IMG/VR virus record: IMGVR_UViG_3300027996_001813
Coordinates: 1 to 64,000 of that record
Length of the DNA: 64,000 nucleotides
From: a virus
Strand: one strand, 5' to 3'
The position numbers and the translations under genes are program-made. Of this stretch, positions 62,240 to 64,000 are shown piece by piece (the first letter of the stretch is position 1; each line of letters opens with the position of its first letter). The notes below the pieces were generated by a model, which was not told the DNA's origin, did not search any database, and was given only the letters and a program-made list of their open reading frames with translations.

Positions 62240-63023
62240 TATCTAGAAATTCAAGTGCTGGGGCAAAGTCATGCCTGTGAGCGGGGAAAAAGTTAAACTG
62301 GTTAGGACCAGTGTTGCTGTACGTCTGAAATGGCTGTGCTCTATGAACCACTACGGTCGGAACCTTTAAAACATTACTGATTGTAGGAACTAAACTATTG
62401 ATCGTTATGACAACCCGTGCGTCCCTAATGAGTCTTGCGTCACTTAGCAGATCAGGAGTTTTACTATCTACATTATGCCATTTTTGCCAACAAGTGTCAG
62501 GAACATTCTGGCAAATATATGACAAATCTTCTGGTAAACCAATCACATAGACCTTATCAAACCTATCTGTCACTTTTTGCATAAGCTCTAGTGCTGTTTC
62601 CCAGTTCTGATGCGGCTTAGCGAAGAACACGCAGTAGTTCTGCGGGTTACGTTCTCCCATATCTAGGGAGGCTTCGTTCAAGACAGCATCACGATCCAGT
62701 GGTTCTGGAAAATACTTTAACGTAAAGTCAGTAAGCTGCATATTGGGACGATCCTGATACCCCATGTGAAAGTAATCGGGATCCTCTTTAAGATTAAAAT
62801 GCCACGGCTGTCCACCACACGAGTCGTCATTAATGATGCCGCTCATGACAGTCACCTCTGCCACACATTTCTGAGTTTCAAGCAAAGGCAACATACGTGG
62901 CATGTTCCAGTGCTCACAAGTAACAACACGAAACTGCTCTCCTGTCTTCTTGTGCCATTGATATGCCACTGGCCACTGCATCAAAAGATCGCCCATGCGA
63001 CCAGGAAAGGTGAACGTTTTCAT
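62232..63023 (-). CDS. GT-B glycosyltransferase, family 9-like, 263 aa
   Basis: 'FPGRMGDLLMQWPVAYQWHK' is the GT9-type start (G..GD.L...P), and 'LSDARLIRDARVVITINSLV' with 'PTVVVHRAQPFQTYS' is the nucleotide-sugar side. Shorter than heptosyltransferases. It probably adds a sugar to the glycan whose precursors the neighbours make. Confidence 0.78.
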   Translation of the reverse strand: MKTFTFPGRMGDLLMQWPVAYQWHKKTGEQFRVVTCEHWNMPRMLPLLETQKCVAEVTVMSGIINDDSCGGQPWHFNLKEDPDYFHMGYQDRPNMQLTDFTLKYFPEPLDRDAVLNEASLDMGERNPQNYCVFFAKPHQNWETALELMQKVTDRFDKVYVIGLPEDLSYICQNVPDTCWQKWHNVDSKTPDLLSDARLIRDARVVITINSLVPTISNVLKVPTVVVHRAQPFQTYSNTGPNQFNFFPAHRHDFAPALEFLDNV

Positions 63024-63667
63024 AGCGTCAATGATGATGCGTAGTACTCGCCTTCTGCGAACTTCAAACCGTGTGACACGGAAGATTTATCGGACAGTTC
63101 GTTTGCGTCTGAGACAGCAAGAATACGGAAGTCAAAGCTGACCCGTGTCCAGCCAGAGGTATTAGGCAGATTTCCATGTTCTAAATTGGCACCGTCAAAA
63201 CGCAGGACTTCACCGGGATGAAGCTCAAGCATCTTGAAGTCACGCAATCCTTCAATAGATTCCACAAATAACGAGTTGCTACCTACCATTGAAGTGAGAG
63301 GCACAAGAAAGTTTATCTCTTTGCTTGGGTGGTTATAGTCTTTGTCTCTGTGTGACACACCACCTACTGCTTTATTATTGGGTAACTGTACACGGAAGGT
63401 GGGAACACGCTGGTATAAGAATTCCCTGTCCTTGAAATAGATATCACCCACTAGCGACACGAACGAACGATACAGCGTAAGAAAGTCAGGATCACACGAC
63501 TCGTAGAAACGCTTGTGAAACTCCGTACCTTGGTCTTTTCCAGGAGCGGCGATTTGGTATTCATTTTCTGCCTGCTGATGTAACAACATCAGGTTGTTGC
63601 ACTTAAAAATGTCGCCAACAAGGCCACAAAACGGATACTCTTGAGGGTCGTAATTAATAACCTGCAT
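63020..63667 (-). CDS. 2OG-Fe(II) oxygenase-like protein, 215 aa
   Basis: 'GGVSHRDKDYNHPSKEINFL' (H-x-D) and 'LEHGNLPNTSGWTRVSFDFR' (distal His and Arg) fit the double-stranded beta-helix of 2-oxoglutarate dioxygenases. It resembles StrG-like proteins of antibiotic sugar clusters. It may hydroxylate a sugar. Confidence 0.78.
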   Translation of the reverse strand: MQVINYDPQEYPFCGLVGDIFKCNNLMLLHQQAENEYQIAAPGKDQGTEFHKRFYESCDPDFLTLYRSFVSLVGDIYFKDREFLYQRVPTFRVQLPNNKAVGGVSHRDKDYNHPSKEINFLVPLTSMVGSNSLFVESIEGLRDFKMLELHPGEVLRFDGANLEHGNLPNTSGWTRVSFDFRILAVSDANELSDKSSVSHGLKFAEGEYYASSLTL

Positions 63668-64000
63668 TTTGAACGTAAGGTAAGAAGATGTTATTCTTGT
63701 AATGAGCTATCATGGTTTCCTGTACACGATTACTATCATGTGTCAATGGAGTATAGAGATCAATCAAGTGTTTGAGTCCCGGCCACTTGGATTCCCACAT
63801 GGCTTGCAAGGGTGTAGGATAGAACTCACCATTGTTACCAATATAATCGTCATAAGAATGCTCACGGGCTCCGGTACGAACACACATATGATAATCGTGT
63901 GGACAAAAAGCCTCATGGCTAATGGCAGCATAACCACCGGCTAGAAAAATACGAAGAGCATAATCTAGATTCTCATAGCACGCCTTCCAACGCTCGTCGT
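63654..64000 (-). CDS. Partial gene, possible glycosyltransferase
   Basis: The frame is open to the window edge and has no start inside it, so at least 115 residues of the C-terminus are seen: 'ERWKACYENLDYALRIFLAG' then 'ISHEAFCPHDYHM'. The 'LDYALRIFLAGGYAAI' segment resembles the acceptor-binding end of family 2 glycosyltransferases. An internal ATG at 63887 is not the true start. Confidence 0.55.
   Translation of the reverse strand, partial: DERWKACYENLDYALRIFLAGGYAAISHEAFCPHDYHMCVRTGAREHSYDDYIGNNGEFYPTPLQAMWESKWPGLKHLIDLYTPLTHDSNRVQETMIAHYKNNIFLPYVQNAGY

Noticed and set aside
1-64000. CRISPR array, insertion sequence or integrase
   Set aside because: No regularly spaced direct repeats, no transposase or recombinase motifs, and no attachment-like duplications were seen.

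Overview
The window is 64 kb of a large, lytic, double-stranded DNA tailed-phage genome. It is dense with short overlapping genes. It carries phage hallmarks (rIIA/rIIB, SSB, class II ribonucleotide reductase, ThyX, MazG, dNMP kinase, PhoH, T4-type RNA ligase, paralogous fibre and decoration-like virion proteins), about 20 tRNA or tRNA-like genes and eight homing-type endonucleases. No integrase, capsid, portal, terminase or polymerase gene is visible, so this is only part of the genome. The host cannot be named. One secreted protein (23970-24404) has the layout I associate with planctomycete extracellular proteins, and lipoprotein signals suit a bacterial host. The most unusual general trait is that many early-type genes have a sigma70-like promoter whose -10 box ends only 4-8 nt before the start codon, so their mRNAs should be leaderless. 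The virion genes instead have good Shine-Dalgarno sites.

Layout. (1) 1-7950: mostly leftward, small leaderless accessory genes, a DUF932 protein, a gp88-like protein, an AT-hook protein, an initiator-type tRNA and an HNH nuclease. A rightward leaderless gene and a promoter-driven structured RNA (6726-6910) sit among them. (2) 8004-15320: rightward small zinc-binding proteins, then an NAD/ADP-ribose block: macrodomain, metallophosphatase, Nudix, nicotinamide phosphoribosyltransferase and a CinA-like/NMN adenylyltransferase fusion. (3) 15400-18213: rIIA-rIIB. (4) 18350-25980: tRNA operon interleaved with structured noncoding DNA, HNH genes or remnants, a deoxyribonucleotidase, a lipoprotein and secreted proteins. 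(5) 26000-44137: rightward SSB, tRNA-repair genes (P-loop kinase, CCA-adding enzyme, RNA ligase 1), nucleotide metabolism, DNA repair or recombination nucleases, a sigma factor, methionine aminopeptidase, peptide deformylase and PhoH. (6) 44188-64000, leftward after a convergent terminator: holin candidate, fibres and small virion proteins, ThyX, NrdJ, an FAD oxidoreductase, MazG, a Rad52-like annealing candidate, then a glycan cassette (GDP-fucose synthesis, methyltransferases, glycosyltransferase, 2OG oxygenase) that runs off the window.

How the parts may work together. The NAD block has the two enzymes of the nicotinamide-to-NMN-to-NAD+ route next to ADP-ribose-handling enzymes, which would suit recovery from NAD+-depleting host defences. 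The kinase, ligase, CCA enzyme and tRNA set look like a kit for repairing or replacing cleaved tRNAs. The initiator-type tRNA, deformylase and methionine aminopeptidase cover both ends of N-terminal methionine handling, and this fits the heavy use of leaderless mRNAs. All function calls rest on reading motifs in the translated sequence; no database search was run.
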